From the NCBI RefSeq assembly GCF_003269035.1, contig NZ_QLTK01000038.1, positions 1 to 62,504 of the forward strand: 62,504 nucleotides of DNA. The letters are read 5' to 3'. This DNA comes from Paraburkholderia bryophila. Lineage in GTDB: Bacteria > Pseudomonadota > Gammaproteobacteria > Burkholderiales > Burkholderiaceae. Positions 34,766 through 43,866 of the stretch are shown here, one piece after another (within the stretch, counting starts at the first letter, position 1; every line of letters starts with the position of its first letter). Position numbers and translations under genes: made by a program. The notes under the pieces were generated by a model. The model was not told where the DNA came from. It made no database searches and saw nothing but the letters and a program-made list of their open reading frames with translations.

Positions 34766-36583
34766 ATGTGCGGCATTGTCGGCGCGGTAGCGCAACGTAA
34801 CATCGTTCCCGTCCTGATCGAAGGACTGCGACGCCTCGAATATCGCGGCTACGACTCCTGCGGTGTCGCCGTGCTGGCCGACGCCGGTCCGCGCCGCGCG
34901 CGCAGCACGGCGCGCGTCGCCGACCTCGAAACGCAAACGCTCGACACGCGGCTCGAAGGCGGCACGGGTGTGGCGCATACGCGCTGGGCGACGCACGGTG
35001 CGCCGGTGACCGACAACGCGCATCCGATTTTCTCGAAGGACGAGTTGGCGCTGGTGCATAACGGCATCATCGAAAACTATGAGCCGTTGCGCGAGATGTT
35101 GCGTGGGAAGGGCTATGTTTTCGTGTCGCAGACCGATACGGAAGTGGTCGCGCATCTCGTGCACAGTCTTTATCGCGGCAATCTGTTCGCGGCGGTTCGC
35201 GAGGCGGTGAAGCAGCTGGAAGGCGCTTATGCGATTGCGGTGGAGCATAAGGATCATCCGTCGCTCGTGGTCGGTGCGCGGCAGGGTTCGCCGCTGGTGG
35301 TCGGGCTGGGCGACGGCGAAAATTTCCTTGCCTCCGATGCGCTGGCGCTGGCCGGGACGACCGAGCGTTTCATCTTCCTCGAAGAGGGCGATGTCTGTGA
35401 GCTGACGCTGGCGGGGGTGCGGATTATCGGTCGCGATGGCGCCGATGCGCAGCGCGAAGTGCGCGTGGTGACGGCGTATGGCGGTGGGGTCGAGCTCGGC
35501 CCGTACCGTCACTTCATGCAGAAGGAAATCTTCGAGCAGCCGCGCGCGATTGCCGACACGGTGCCGCAAGGCGATTCGTTCGATGCGGCGCTATTTGGCG
35601 AGCGGGCGGCGGCGGAGTTTGCCGGTATCGACAGTTTGTTGATTCTGGCTTGCGGTACGAGCTATTACTCGGGACTGACGGCGAAATACTGGCTGGAGTT
35701 GATTGCGAAGATTCCGACGCAGGTCGAGATTGCCAGCGAATACCGCTACCGCGAATCGGTGCCGAATCCGAAGGCGCTGGTGGTGGTGATTTCGCAATCC
35801 GGTGAGACCGCGGATACGCTGGCTGCGTTGAAGCACGCGCAGTCGCTTGGACATACGCACACGTTGTCGGTGTGCAATGTGGCGACGAGTGCGATGGTGC
35901 GGCTGACGTCGTTGTCGTTTCATACGCACGCGGGGCGTGAGATCGGGGTGGCGTCGACCAAGGCGTTTACTACCCAACTGGTGGGCCTGTTCGTTCTGGC
36001 TGTGACGTTGGGGAAGATTCGCGGTGCGGTGAGCGCGAGCGATGAAGCCGATTACGTGCGTCAGTTGCGTCATCTGCCGGCGGCGTTGAATGCGGTGCTG
36101 GCGCTGGAGCCGCAGATTATCGGGTGGGCGGAGAAGTTTGCCGCGAAGGAAAGTGCGCTGTTTCTTGGCCGCGGCGTGCATTATCCGATTGCGTTGGAAG
36201 GGGCGCTGAAGCTCAAGGAGATCTCCTATATTCATGCCGAGGCTTATCCGGCTGGGGAGCTTAAGCATGGACCGCTCGCGTTGGTTACCGACGCGATGCC
36301 GGTGGTGACGATTGCGCCAAATGACGCGCTGCTGGAGAAGCTGAAGTCGAATCTGCAGGAAGTGAAAGCGCGAGGCGGGGAGCTTTATGTGTTTGCCGAT
36401 GCGGATACGCGGATTAGCAGCGAGGCGGGGATTCATGTGATCCGGATGCCGGAACACTATGGGCCGTTGTCGCCGATTCTGCATGTGGTGCCGCTGCAGT
36501 TGCTGGCTTATCACACGGCTTGTGCTCGGGGGACGGATGTGGATAAGCCGAGGAATCTGGCGAAGTCGGTGACGGTGGAGTGA
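34766..36583 (+). CDS. glmS: Glutamine-fructose-6-phosphate aminotransferase
   Basis: A 605-residue enzyme that makes glucosamine-6-phosphate from fructose-6-phosphate and glutamine, the first step to UDP-GlcNAc. MCGIVGAV gives the N-terminal nucleophile Cys, GTGVAHTRWATHG belongs to the glutaminase domain, two SIS domains follow (ACGTSYYSG, LGRGVHYPIALEGALKLKEISYIHAEAY), and the C-terminus KSVTVE is canonical. It is 64 bp after galE and ends the pel run before a terminator. A housekeeping glmS is probably elsewhere, so this copy may serve to raise amino-sugar flux when Pel is made. Its last third is visibly richer in G/T-ending codons than the first. Confidence 0.96.
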   Translation: MCGIVGAVAQRNIVPVLIEGLRRLEYRGYDSCGVAVLADAGPRRARSTARVADLETQTLDTRLEGGTGVAHTRWATHGAPVTDNAHPIFSKDELALVHNGIIENYEPLREMLRGKGYVFVSQTDTEVVAHLVHSLYRGNLFAAVREAVKQLEGAYAIAVEHKDHPSLVVGARQGSPLVVGLGDGENFLASDALALAGTTERFIFLEEGDVCELTLAGVRIIGRDGADAQREVRVVTAYGGGVELGPYRHFMQKEIFEQPRAIADTVPQGDSFDAALFGERAAAEFAGIDSLLILACGTSYYSGLTAKYWLELIAKIPTQVEIASEYRYRESVPNPKALVVVISQSGETADTLAALKHAQSLGHTHTLSVCNVATSAMVRLTSLSFHTHAGREIGVASTKAFTTQLVGLFVLAVTLGKIRGAVSASDEADYVRQLRHLPAALNAVLALEPQIIGWAEKFAAKESALFLGRGVHYPIALEGALKLKEISYIHAEAYPAGELKHGPLALVTDAMPVVTIAPNDALLEKLKSNLQEVKARGGELYVFADADTRISSEAGIHVIRMPEHYGPLSPILHVVPLQLLAYHTACARGTDVDKPRNLAKSVTVE

Positions 36584-36925
36584 GGGGGCGGTTGCGATGG
36601 TCTTTATTTTTCGTGACTGCGAGAGAATTTCCTTTATAGAGCCTCGGTAGCTGCGGAGCTTTACACCGCGAAACGAAACAACCAAATTACTCATCACGGC
36701 GCTGAAACCATTTTCAGCGTCGTTTTTTGTAACCGGTGCGACGCTGATCCATTGCCCATAAAAAAACAGAAAAGTGCCGAACCTCTCTTGATGCGAATTA
36801 ATTTTATTTTTTTAATCAAAACAATTTGAGTTGTAGATTTAACAGTTGTCCGATAGATATTTCATACGACCTTTTGTAAAATTCGCGCTCGGTGAACGTT
36901 TGCGTGATGGAGGGAGGCTTGTGCA
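36584..36925. other. Intergenic boundary between the pel locus and the T6SS island
   Basis: The region contains the intrinsic terminator and then AT-rich sequence (36770-36880) that probably carries the vgrG promoter. No gene is seen. The drop in GC marks the start of the effector island. Confidence 0.55.
36696..36728 (+). terminator. Intrinsic terminator of the pel/galE/glmS run
   Basis: CGCTGAAA and TTTCAGCG form an 8-bp core stem extended by GC pairs, loop ACCA/CCAT, followed by TTTTTT. It lies about 110 bp past the glmS stop. Confidence 0.85.
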
Positions 36926-39874
36926 ATGAGCGTACAGGCACTTATTGGCGGGATAACCGGAGGCCTCGCCCAGCAGGACCGGCTTCTGAAATTCGACACG
37001 CCGCTGGCCGCAAATACGTTGCTGCCACAGCGTGTTTTCGGTCGTTCACGCATTGGCCGTAACTTCGACTTCACGGTCGACCTCGTGTCCACATCCGGTG
37101 ACATTGAACTCAAGTCACTGATTGCACAACCGGTCACCCTCTGGATTCAGCAGGCCGACCGCTCCTACGCGGCCCATCATGGCTATGTGAATACTGCGCG
37201 GCGACTTGGTTCAAACGGTTCGACGACAAGCTATCAGCTCGCGTTTTCCTCCTGGATGCATTTCCTGCGCTTTCGCAAGGACGCGCGAATCTGGCAGGAC
37301 AAACCTGCCGACGAGATTCTCACCGACGTATTCAATCAGCATCCGCAGGCTCAGGGCGCGTTCCGGTTTGCCCTGAAAGCGCCTCTGCCGCAGCGCTCGT
37401 TTTGCGTGCAATACGAAGACGACTGGAACTTCTGCCATCGGGTCATGGAGAGCGAGGGACTCTTCTTCTGGTTCGAGCAGGCCGACAATGGCAACGCCCA
37501 CACCCTTGTCGTCACTGACGATCTGGCGTCGTTGTCGCCACTCGCCAGGCTCGACGGACAGCCCGTCGATTTTTACCGCGCAGGTACCGGCAGCGAGACG
37601 AACGCGCTCGTGCAGTGGTCAGGCACGCGTACGCTCCACAGCACTTCGCTTACCACCCGGACCTTTGATTACAAGTCTCCCTCGGTCACGAACCCGAAGG
37701 CGACAAACGTTCCGACCTTAGAGAGCCACGGCGACCTGCCGCAGCAGGCTGAAGTCTACGAATACACGGGTGCCTATTCCTGGAAAGAGCAGACGCACGG
37801 CGACCGTCTTTCCACCATCCGGATGGAAGAATGGGAATCCCGCGCGAAACGGTTTCACGGCTCCGGCGCCGTGCGCGGCATGGACGCAGGCGGCTGGTTC
37901 ACCCTCGCCAACCATCCGGTGCACGACCAGGGCGACGCGCCGAGCCGCGAGTTCGCCGTGATAGAGGCGGTGTAGTTCATTGAGAACAATCTGCCTGTCT
38001 CCAGCAACGCTCCAGACTTTCCGCACAGCCTGAAGTCGCAAATCGACGAAATCAGGCAGGCCAATGTCAGCACTGGCACCGCAGACGGTCAGGTAACAAG
38101 GGGCAACGTCCAACGACTGACGACGGCCGCGAGAAATGTGTTTTCTGTCCCGCACGCCGATGGCAGCGAAGGATTCTTCCTGGTTCAGCTCGAGGCACAG
38201 CGCCGCTCGGTGGCGTTTCGTAGCCCGTTCGAACATGTCAAACCCGCGATGCACCTGCAGACCGGGACCGTAGCGGGTCCTGCCAACGAAGAGGTGTACA
38301 CCGACACCTTGAACCGTATCAAGGTACGCATGCACTGGGACCGCCTGAATCAGGGCGACGAGCGGGCTTCGTGCTGGATGCGTGTCGCACAGTCAGACAC
38401 GGGCGGCGGATACGGTGCCGTGCATGTTCCCAGGATTGGTGAAGAGGTCGTCGTCGACTGGGTAGGCGGGGATTGTGACCGGCCGATCGTCACGGGGCGC
38501 GTGTACAACGGCGCGAATGCTCCGCAGTGGCATTCGAATGGCTTGCTTTCCGGATTCCGGTCCAAAGAGTACGGCGGAAGCGGATTCAACCACCTCGTGA
38601 TGGACGACTCGACCGGCCAGAATCGCGTGCATCTTTATTCGTCGAGCACCGGCGCACACCTTCATCTGGGTTATCTCATCGCCCAAACGGGTAACACGCG
38701 CGGGAATTACCTTGGCAGCGGCTTTGACTTGAAGAGCGACGCGTACGGTTCCGTGCGTGCCGCGCGCGGGTTGATGCTCACCACGCAACCTGCTGCACGT
38801 GAGCCGCTCGACGCGACATCTGCGAGTCAGCAGCTTGCAGGTGCCGAAAGCGTCCTGGAGTCGCTCTCGACGGCAAGCGAAACGCATCAGGCGGCCAGTC
38901 TGAATGACGGCAGGGATGCGCTCAAGGCGTTCAACGATGCCACCCAGTCCAGCGTGGATGGTGCGCATCTGAGGGTTGCCGCGAACGCGAGTGCCGAAGA
39001 TTCCACCCGCGGTGTGGCGAGCAATAGCTCAGGCGGTCGTACTGCTGGCGGCGGCACCGGAAAGGCGAACATGTTCAAGGAACCGGTGATACTTCTTACC
39101 AGTTCGGCTGGTATCGCGCTCTCGACGCAGAAGTCGACGCATCTCGGGGCCGATGAGCAACTCAATATCGTGAGCGGGCAGAACACCCACATCGCCGCGG
39201 GAAAGTCGCTTATCGCGAGCGTCGCGCAAAGCCTTAGCCTGTTCGTGCAGAACGCAGGCATGAAGCTCTTCGCCGCGAAGGGTAAGGTTGAAGTGCGCGC
39301 GCACTCGGACAATATCGAGGTAACTGCGCAGAAGACCCTCAAGCTTCTTTCTGCCACGCAAAACATCGAGGCTGCGGCCAGACAGGAGGTTCTTCTAACC
39401 TCCGGTGGCGCGTATATCCGCATCTCCGGCGGCAATATCGAGATTCATGCGCCGGGTACGATTGACATCAAGGGTAGCCAGCACTCGTTCAACGGCCCGG
39501 CCAGCCAACCGTATGACCTGCCTGCGCTGCCTGCCGGTGAGCTACACAACAAGCTTGAGCTGAATCTCGCCGATGATTCGCTGAAACCCATACCGAATGC
39601 GCCGTACAAGGTTATGTTTGAAAACGGTGGGGTGATGTCCGGCAAGCTCGATGCGAACGGCTATGCGGTGCTGCACGACGTACCGCCCGGCCCCGTGAAA
39701 GCATTCTTCGGTGAAGATGCGCGTCCCTTCACCCGGGCACCGCTTCCCGCCGCAAAAGACCTTGCGCCGGACGACGTTCTGAAAGAACTTCACGCGGCGG
39801 GCCATGACGGAATTACCCAGGACAATCTCGCAAGTCTCTTTAACCGTTTTTCGGGCCGGCCGGACGTGCAATGA
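36926..39874 (+). pseudogene. vgrG: VgrG spike protein frame broken by an in-frame amber codon
   Basis: A single 982-codon frame encodes a type VI secretion VgrG, interrupted at codon 350 by TAG (37973-37975). The upstream part (349 residues) holds the gp27-like base: FDTPLAANTLLPQRVFGRSRIGRNFDFTVDL. Downstream the same frame continues FIENNLPVSSN without shift through the OB/gp5 region (NRIKVRMHWDRLNQGDERASCWMRVAQ), the DUF2345 beta-helix, and a 120-residue C-terminal extension that may carry the effector. The site usually codes for an aromatic or basic residue before (F/H)-E-N-N-L-P, so one G-to-A change in TGG could explain it. An ATG-like restart near 38138 would give a spike lacking the base. 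The stop overlaps the effector ATG (ATGA). Confidence 0.85.
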
Positions 39875-41385
39875 GCGACAACGACCAACAGGCGATCGAG
39901 GACGCGGTTGAGCAGATTGGCCTTTCGATGGCTTCGAATGCCTTTCCGCTCTTCTACGTCGCTCAGAACGTGTACGACACAAGCGAGAGTGTCTGGACGG
40001 TGTGGAATAGCCGGGACAGCACCGACGAGATGGTTAAAGTCGAGGCAGGTATTGACTTCGTGTTTGCCGTGGTCGGATGGGTTCCTGTCGTGGGCGCCGG
40101 GGTGAAGCGGACATTTCGTCTCGTCAACCACAAGTCCGACATTTATGGACCGCTTCTCTTCGATATTCTCCGGCTGGTACTGCAGCGCGCCGGGGTTCAC
40201 ACGAGCCCGGAGGAACTGGTCGACAAGCTGTTCGACGCTTCGGGCCTCAAGACCGTGCTGACCGGTGCGCGTGAACACATTGAGAAATCATGGTTGTTCA
40301 AGGAAATGCCGGTTGCAGCGCAGGCTACGTTCAGGCAGGCGCTCGTGTGGGTGGAGACAAATCTGCCGTACTGGCTGACGCAGTTCCTCGAGCGCAAGCT
40401 TCTTCACTGGAAGAAGAAGCAGCCGAATTCATCGGCGGAGACGACGCTCGAGCGGCGGAAAGAGACGGACAAGCCCGGCAAGGTCGGCGTCGAGGCGGAG
40501 GAGGGGCATAACCGTCCGTCCAAGTCGTCAAGTCCGGGCGTGGTCAATGCGAAGCTCGCGGTTGCCGACATCACGACAGGAGTCACAGGCATTCTCGGCG
40601 AGCATATCGCAGACTATTACTGCTATGAGAAACTAGGCTGGGGCAGTGGCTGGGAGGCACACGACCAGGGCTTGATGGGGCGATGGTCACGGGAGCCAGG
40701 GGCTGAGGTGCCCGGGAAGCTGAACGACCGGGGCAAACTCAACAAACTGTTCGACTTGCGGCCGCGAGGGCACGGCATTGACGGTGTATGGCGGGCGAAT
40801 CCGGCAACGAACGAGGGCAAGCCGTTTGCCATCGTCGAAGCGAAGTCGTCGAAAGTCGATAAGCCAATGGCGGACCCCGAAGCGAAACGAGGTATGGCCC
40901 CGAAGCTTGGGCTGGCATCGCGTATCAAGGATGCGGTCCGACCATCCGCGGATGAACTGATTGAGCCGCCCAGCGCAGCGGCTCCGGGTGCGGCACAGGC
41001 ACCGTCGGGTACGGGAGGCAAACCTGGTGGTGGTCGCAGACGACCTCAAAAGCAGGCGCCTCCAACGGACGGCACTGAGGGCCGGGCTGCACCTCAACAA
41101 AGCACTGGCAAGATTGTACAAATGAGCCATGAGTGGGTAGAGCAGAACCTTGGCGGGGCCGTCACGGAACAGCTTGCCTCGAAAATCCAGAGGTCTGGAT
41201 ACTCGCGGCACCTCTTGTACGTGCCTTTCTATTTACCGGCTGCCGTCGAGCATGAGGCGGCTTTGATGAAGGGTGACGAGCATGGTCATACAGACCACGC
41301 CTTACCTCCAACACATCACTACCACGATACGGAAGTGGAAGCAGCGGTACAGAAAAAACTCGGCAGGCTACGACAACGGGTCTAA
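39871..41385 (+). CDS. Type VI secretion effector with PoNe-like PD-(D/E)xK nuclease domain
   Basis: A 504-residue effector. Residues 1-190 are a helical N-terminal region with a hydrophobic segment (IDFVFAVVGWVPVVGAGV) that may dock to VgrG; then comes a charged linker. The C-terminal half has GHGIDGVW (Asp304) and FAIVEAKSSK (Glu323, Lys325), the D...ExK signature of PD-(D/E)xK nucleases. The last 95 residues (IVQMSHEWVEQNL to HHYHDTEVE) complete the domain, after a Pro/Gly-rich insert of about 90 residues. It should cut DNA of rival cells. Assignment to PoNe rests on these motifs plus the PoNi-type immunity gene three bases downstream. The ATG overlaps the VgrG stop. Confidence 0.82.
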   Translation: MSDNDQQAIEDAVEQIGLSMASNAFPLFYVAQNVYDTSESVWTVWNSRDSTDEMVKVEAGIDFVFAVVGWVPVVGAGVKRTFRLVNHKSDIYGPLLFDILRLVLQRAGVHTSPEELVDKLFDASGLKTVLTGAREHIEKSWLFKEMPVAAQATFRQALVWVETNLPYWLTQFLERKLLHWKKKQPNSSAETTLERRKETDKPGKVGVEAEEGHNRPSKSSSPGVVNAKLAVADITTGVTGILGEHIADYYCYEKLGWGSGWEAHDQGLMGRWSREPGAEVPGKLNDRGKLNKLFDLRPRGHGIDGVWRANPATNEGKPFAIVEAKSSKVDKPMADPEAKRGMAPKLGLASRIKDAVRPSADELIEPPSAAAPGAAQAPSGTGGKPGGGRRRPQKQAPPTDGTEGRAAPQQSTGKIVQMSHEWVEQNLGGAVTEQLASKIQRSGYSRHLLYVPFYLPAAVEHEAALMKGDEHGHTDHALPPTHHYHDTEVEAAVQKKLGRLRQRV

Positions 41386-41388
41386 GCG

Positions 41389-42405
41389 ATGACGAATATG
41401 GATGAATTTGAATCAACCAGACGCCAACGATTCTTGAGCAAGCAGTACTACGACTGGCTGCTGCCGCAATTGACCGACGAAATCGAATATTGGTCCTCTC
41501 ATGAATCCCCCAACGGCTCAACTGAAATTGAGCGGAAGGCGCTCGCGGCAAGACTTCGCTCGTCGTACGTGCATCGTCGATTTTTATTGCGGTTTACGGC
41601 CGGTTCAAGCTTGGCCATGTTGCGCGATGAGTTGACTCTAGTTGTCGAATCACTGGAGCAATACACCGCGCTACGGCGTGCCTCGCTCAAGGACAACGGG
41701 TACCCACCGCTGATGTTCGGTGAGATTGACGAGTATGAGAGAGCTATGCAACTCATCAGTCTTTGCCATCTGTTGCATCGCACCGAACTGCTCCAGCGCA
41801 TTGCGGATATGCTCGACCCTTTCTATCGTGCGCAAGACACGCTTTATGAGGACTTGCTAGCCTACGGCCTGGACGGGCGGTTTGATGTAGACAAGTGGTT
41901 TCACGATAAGCCCTATAAGCATCTTATCAATAGCATGTATCGGGACAGCCTGGAGGAAAGTGTCGTCGACCTCGAGGCATATCTTGATGCCTGGTACCCA
42001 GCCATGAAGATGGCCCCCTGGCACGATAGTCATGTCAAAGCTAACGAGCATGAAGGCGGCGCGTACGTTGGCTATTGGGCCATCGAGGCTGCCGCCGCCG
42101 CATATCTTCTTGAACTGGACGATACTTCGTTTCGTAACGACCTCCTATATCCGAAGGATTTGACGGACTTCGCGCGTGAATTCGAGGCGCAACAACGACC
42201 CCAGTCCACAGAAGCGGGTGTCAGACCGCTGACTGTTCGCACCGGCCAGATCTGCCCCGAAACAGGTATTTGGAGCGCAGTTGGCCACAATGTCCCGGGC
42301 GTGCTGGTGCAGAAGGGGGACCGCATGCCTGAGATTTTCGCGCCGGATGGGCGCGGTGCTGTGCGTCCGCAACCAGCCCTCTGGGAATTCGAGCGTAAAG
42401 CCTAA
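41389..42405 (+). CDS. PoNi-type immunity protein, first copy
   Basis: A 338-residue cytoplasmic protein with the two-part PoNi layout (DUF1910 then DUF1911). Typical signatures are EFESTRRQRFLSKQYYDWL, GYPPLMFGEIDEYERAMQLI and WHDSHVKANEHEGGAYVGYWAIEAAAAAYL with the YPKDLTDFAR ending. It should bind and neutralise the nuclease encoded just before it. After residue 270 it carries an appended module (RTGQICPETGIW, VQKGDRMPEIF) with a CPxTG motif that I have seen on other Burkholderia effectors and immunity proteins. The last 241 bases of the gene lie in a direct repeat shared with the second copy. GC is clearly lower than in flanking genes. Confidence 0.85.
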   Translation: MTNMDEFESTRRQRFLSKQYYDWLLPQLTDEIEYWSSHESPNGSTEIERKALAARLRSSYVHRRFLLRFTAGSSLAMLRDELTLVVESLEQYTALRRASLKDNGYPPLMFGEIDEYERAMQLISLCHLLHRTELLQRIADMLDPFYRAQDTLYEDLLAYGLDGRFDVDKWFHDKPYKHLINSMYRDSLEESVVDLEAYLDAWYPAMKMAPWHDSHVKANEHEGGAYVGYWAIEAAAAAYLLELDDTSFRNDLLYPKDLTDFAREFEAQQRPQSTEAGVRPLTVRTGQICPETGIWSAVGHNVPGVLVQKGDRMPEIFAPDGRGAVRPQPALWEFERKA

Positions 42406-42442
42406 CCCGTTTTTCAGCGTTGCGTCTTGGGGGAAGAAGTAT
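42165..42442 (+). repeat. 278-bp perfect direct repeat, copy 1
   Basis: Identical to 43559-43836 at every base. It spans the 3' end of the first PoNi gene and 37 bp past its stop, so the two immunity proteins share their last 80 residues although upstream parts are diverged. Confidence 0.95.
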
Positions 42443-42770
42443 CCAACCATCGTGCAGGCAATCGGATGCTTCCTCGGCGCAAACCGCCAATGCGCCTTCG
42501 GGTAAAGTTGTGCAGATGAGCGACGAATGGATTCGCCAGAACCTGCAAGATGCGGTCGGAGCAAAAATACTGCAGAGCATCCGACGGGAAGGCTATTCGA
42601 GGCATATCTTGTACGTGCCGTTCTATCTGCCGTCGGCCGTTGAGCACGAAGCTGCGCTCATGAAGGGAGATGAGCACGGGCACAAGGACCATCAGCTTCC
42701 TCCAACACATCACTATCACGACGCAGAGGTCGAGCAAGCTGTGCAACGAAAGAAAGTCCGGCTGCAATAG
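42420..42770 (+). pseudogene. Orphan effector tail (PoNe C-terminal fragment)
   Basis: The frame encodes about 116 residues whose last 90 or so (KVVQMSDEWIRQNLQDAVG to HHYHDAEVEQAV) closely match the end of the full effector at 39871-41385. The D...ExK part of the nuclease is missing, so it cannot act alone. The first 25 residues come from the trailing edge of the repeat and look non-native; an ATG at 42517 (MSDEW) could be the only real start if any is used. It precedes its own PoNi gene, which is the usual layout of a displaced toxin tip kept as a donor for recombination. Confidence 0.75.
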
Positions 42771-42794
42771 TCTGTGTACGAAGGGAAAACGCGA

Positions 42795-43799
42795 ATGTCA
42801 GATTTCGATAGCAAAAGACGTCAACGCTTTTTGAGCGAAGCGTATTTCACGTGGCTTTCATCCATCATCAGGGAAGAGATAGAGCACTGGACTCACAACG
42901 TCCCACCTACCGGAAATGGGGAGGACGCCAGGAAAGCGATGGGGGCGTGGTACGTCGCAAATGAGACGTACCGACAGTTTCTTCTGCAATACACGGCCGG
43001 TGCAGATCTGCGCCTGCTGCGCACCGAATTGGACGCCGTGGTCACGAGTCTCGAGGCGTATACGGTCGCTCAACGAAAAGCGGAAAAGAACGACTCCTAT
43101 CCGCCGTTAATGTTCGGCGAAATTCAAGATTACGAGTCTGCGGTTCAGCTCATCGGCCTGTGCCATCTGCTTCACAGGCGTGAACTGCTTCCAAGGGTGG
43201 CGGCCATGCTCGACCCGTTCTATCGGGCGAGGGACACTCTTTATGAAGATTTGCTGGCGTACGGGATGGATGGCCGGGTTGATGTCGACGTGTGGTTTCA
43301 CGAACTTTATCGCGACCTTATCAACAGCATGTACAGCGACACTGATGAGCTTGGCGTCTCGCTGGTGCGTTCGTATCTGGATAAATGGTATCCGGCCATG
43401 GGTGCTGCTTCGTGGCACGACAGTCACTTGAAAGCCAATACCACAGATGGCGGGGCCTACGTCGGTTATTGGGCCATTGAAGCCGCCGCCGCCGCCTACC
43501 TCATCGAACTCGACGACACCTCGTTTCGTGACCATCTTCTATATCCAAAGGATTTGGTGGACTTCGCGCGTGAATTCGAGGCGCAACAACGACCCCAGTC
43601 CACAGAAGCGGGTGTCAGACCGCTGACTGTTCGCACCGGCCAGATCTGCCCCGAAACAGGTATTTGGAGCGCAGTTGGCCACAATGTCCCGGGCGTGCTG
43701 GTGCAGAAGGGGGACCGCATGCCTGAGATTTTCGCGCCGGATGGGCGCGGTGCTGTGCGTCCGCAACCAGCCCTCTGGGAATTCGAGCGTAAAGCCTAA
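42795..43799 (+). CDS. PoNi-type immunity protein, second copy
   Basis: A 334-residue paralogue of the first immunity protein with the same signatures (FDSKRRQRFLSEAYFTWL, SYPPLMFGEIQDYESAVQLIGLCHLLHRRELL, WHDSHLKANTTDGGAYVGYWAIEAAAAAYL) and the same appended CPETG module. ATG at 42795 has AAGGGA upstream. The N-terminal two thirds are clearly diverged from copy 1, while the last 80 residues are identical through the 278-bp repeat. It probably matches the lost effector of which only the orphan tail remains, giving protection against kin that still have it. Confidence 0.85.
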   Translation: MSDFDSKRRQRFLSEAYFTWLSSIIREEIEHWTHNVPPTGNGEDARKAMGAWYVANETYRQFLLQYTAGADLRLLRTELDAVVTSLEAYTVAQRKAEKNDSYPPLMFGEIQDYESAVQLIGLCHLLHRRELLPRVAAMLDPFYRARDTLYEDLLAYGMDGRVDVDVWFHELYRDLINSMYSDTDELGVSLVRSYLDKWYPAMGAASWHDSHLKANTTDGGAYVGYWAIEAAAAAYLIELDDTSFRDHLLYPKDLVDFAREFEAQQRPQSTEAGVRPLTVRTGQICPETGIWSAVGHNVPGVLVQKGDRMPEIFAPDGRGAVRPQPALWEFERKA

Positions 43800-43836
43800 C
43801 CCGTTTTTCAGCGTTGCGTCTTGGGGGAAGAAGTAT
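43559..43836 (+). repeat. 278-bp perfect direct repeat, copy 2
   Basis: Second copy of the repeat at 42165-42442, 1394 bp downstream. Similarity to copy 1 beyond the repeat end is limited to ACCATCGTGC. Confidence 0.95.
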
Positions 43837-43866
43837 TTACCATCGTGCGATCCAGGCAGCCTCCCG

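Noticed and set aside
36926..38138. Two separate adjacent vgrG genes
   Set aside because: Both pieces are in the same frame with family sequence continuing directly after the TAG, so it is one interrupted gene.
42420..42516. First 30 codons of the orphan tail as real coding sequence
   Set aside because: They derive from the non-coding trailing edge of the 278-bp repeat and do not match the effector.
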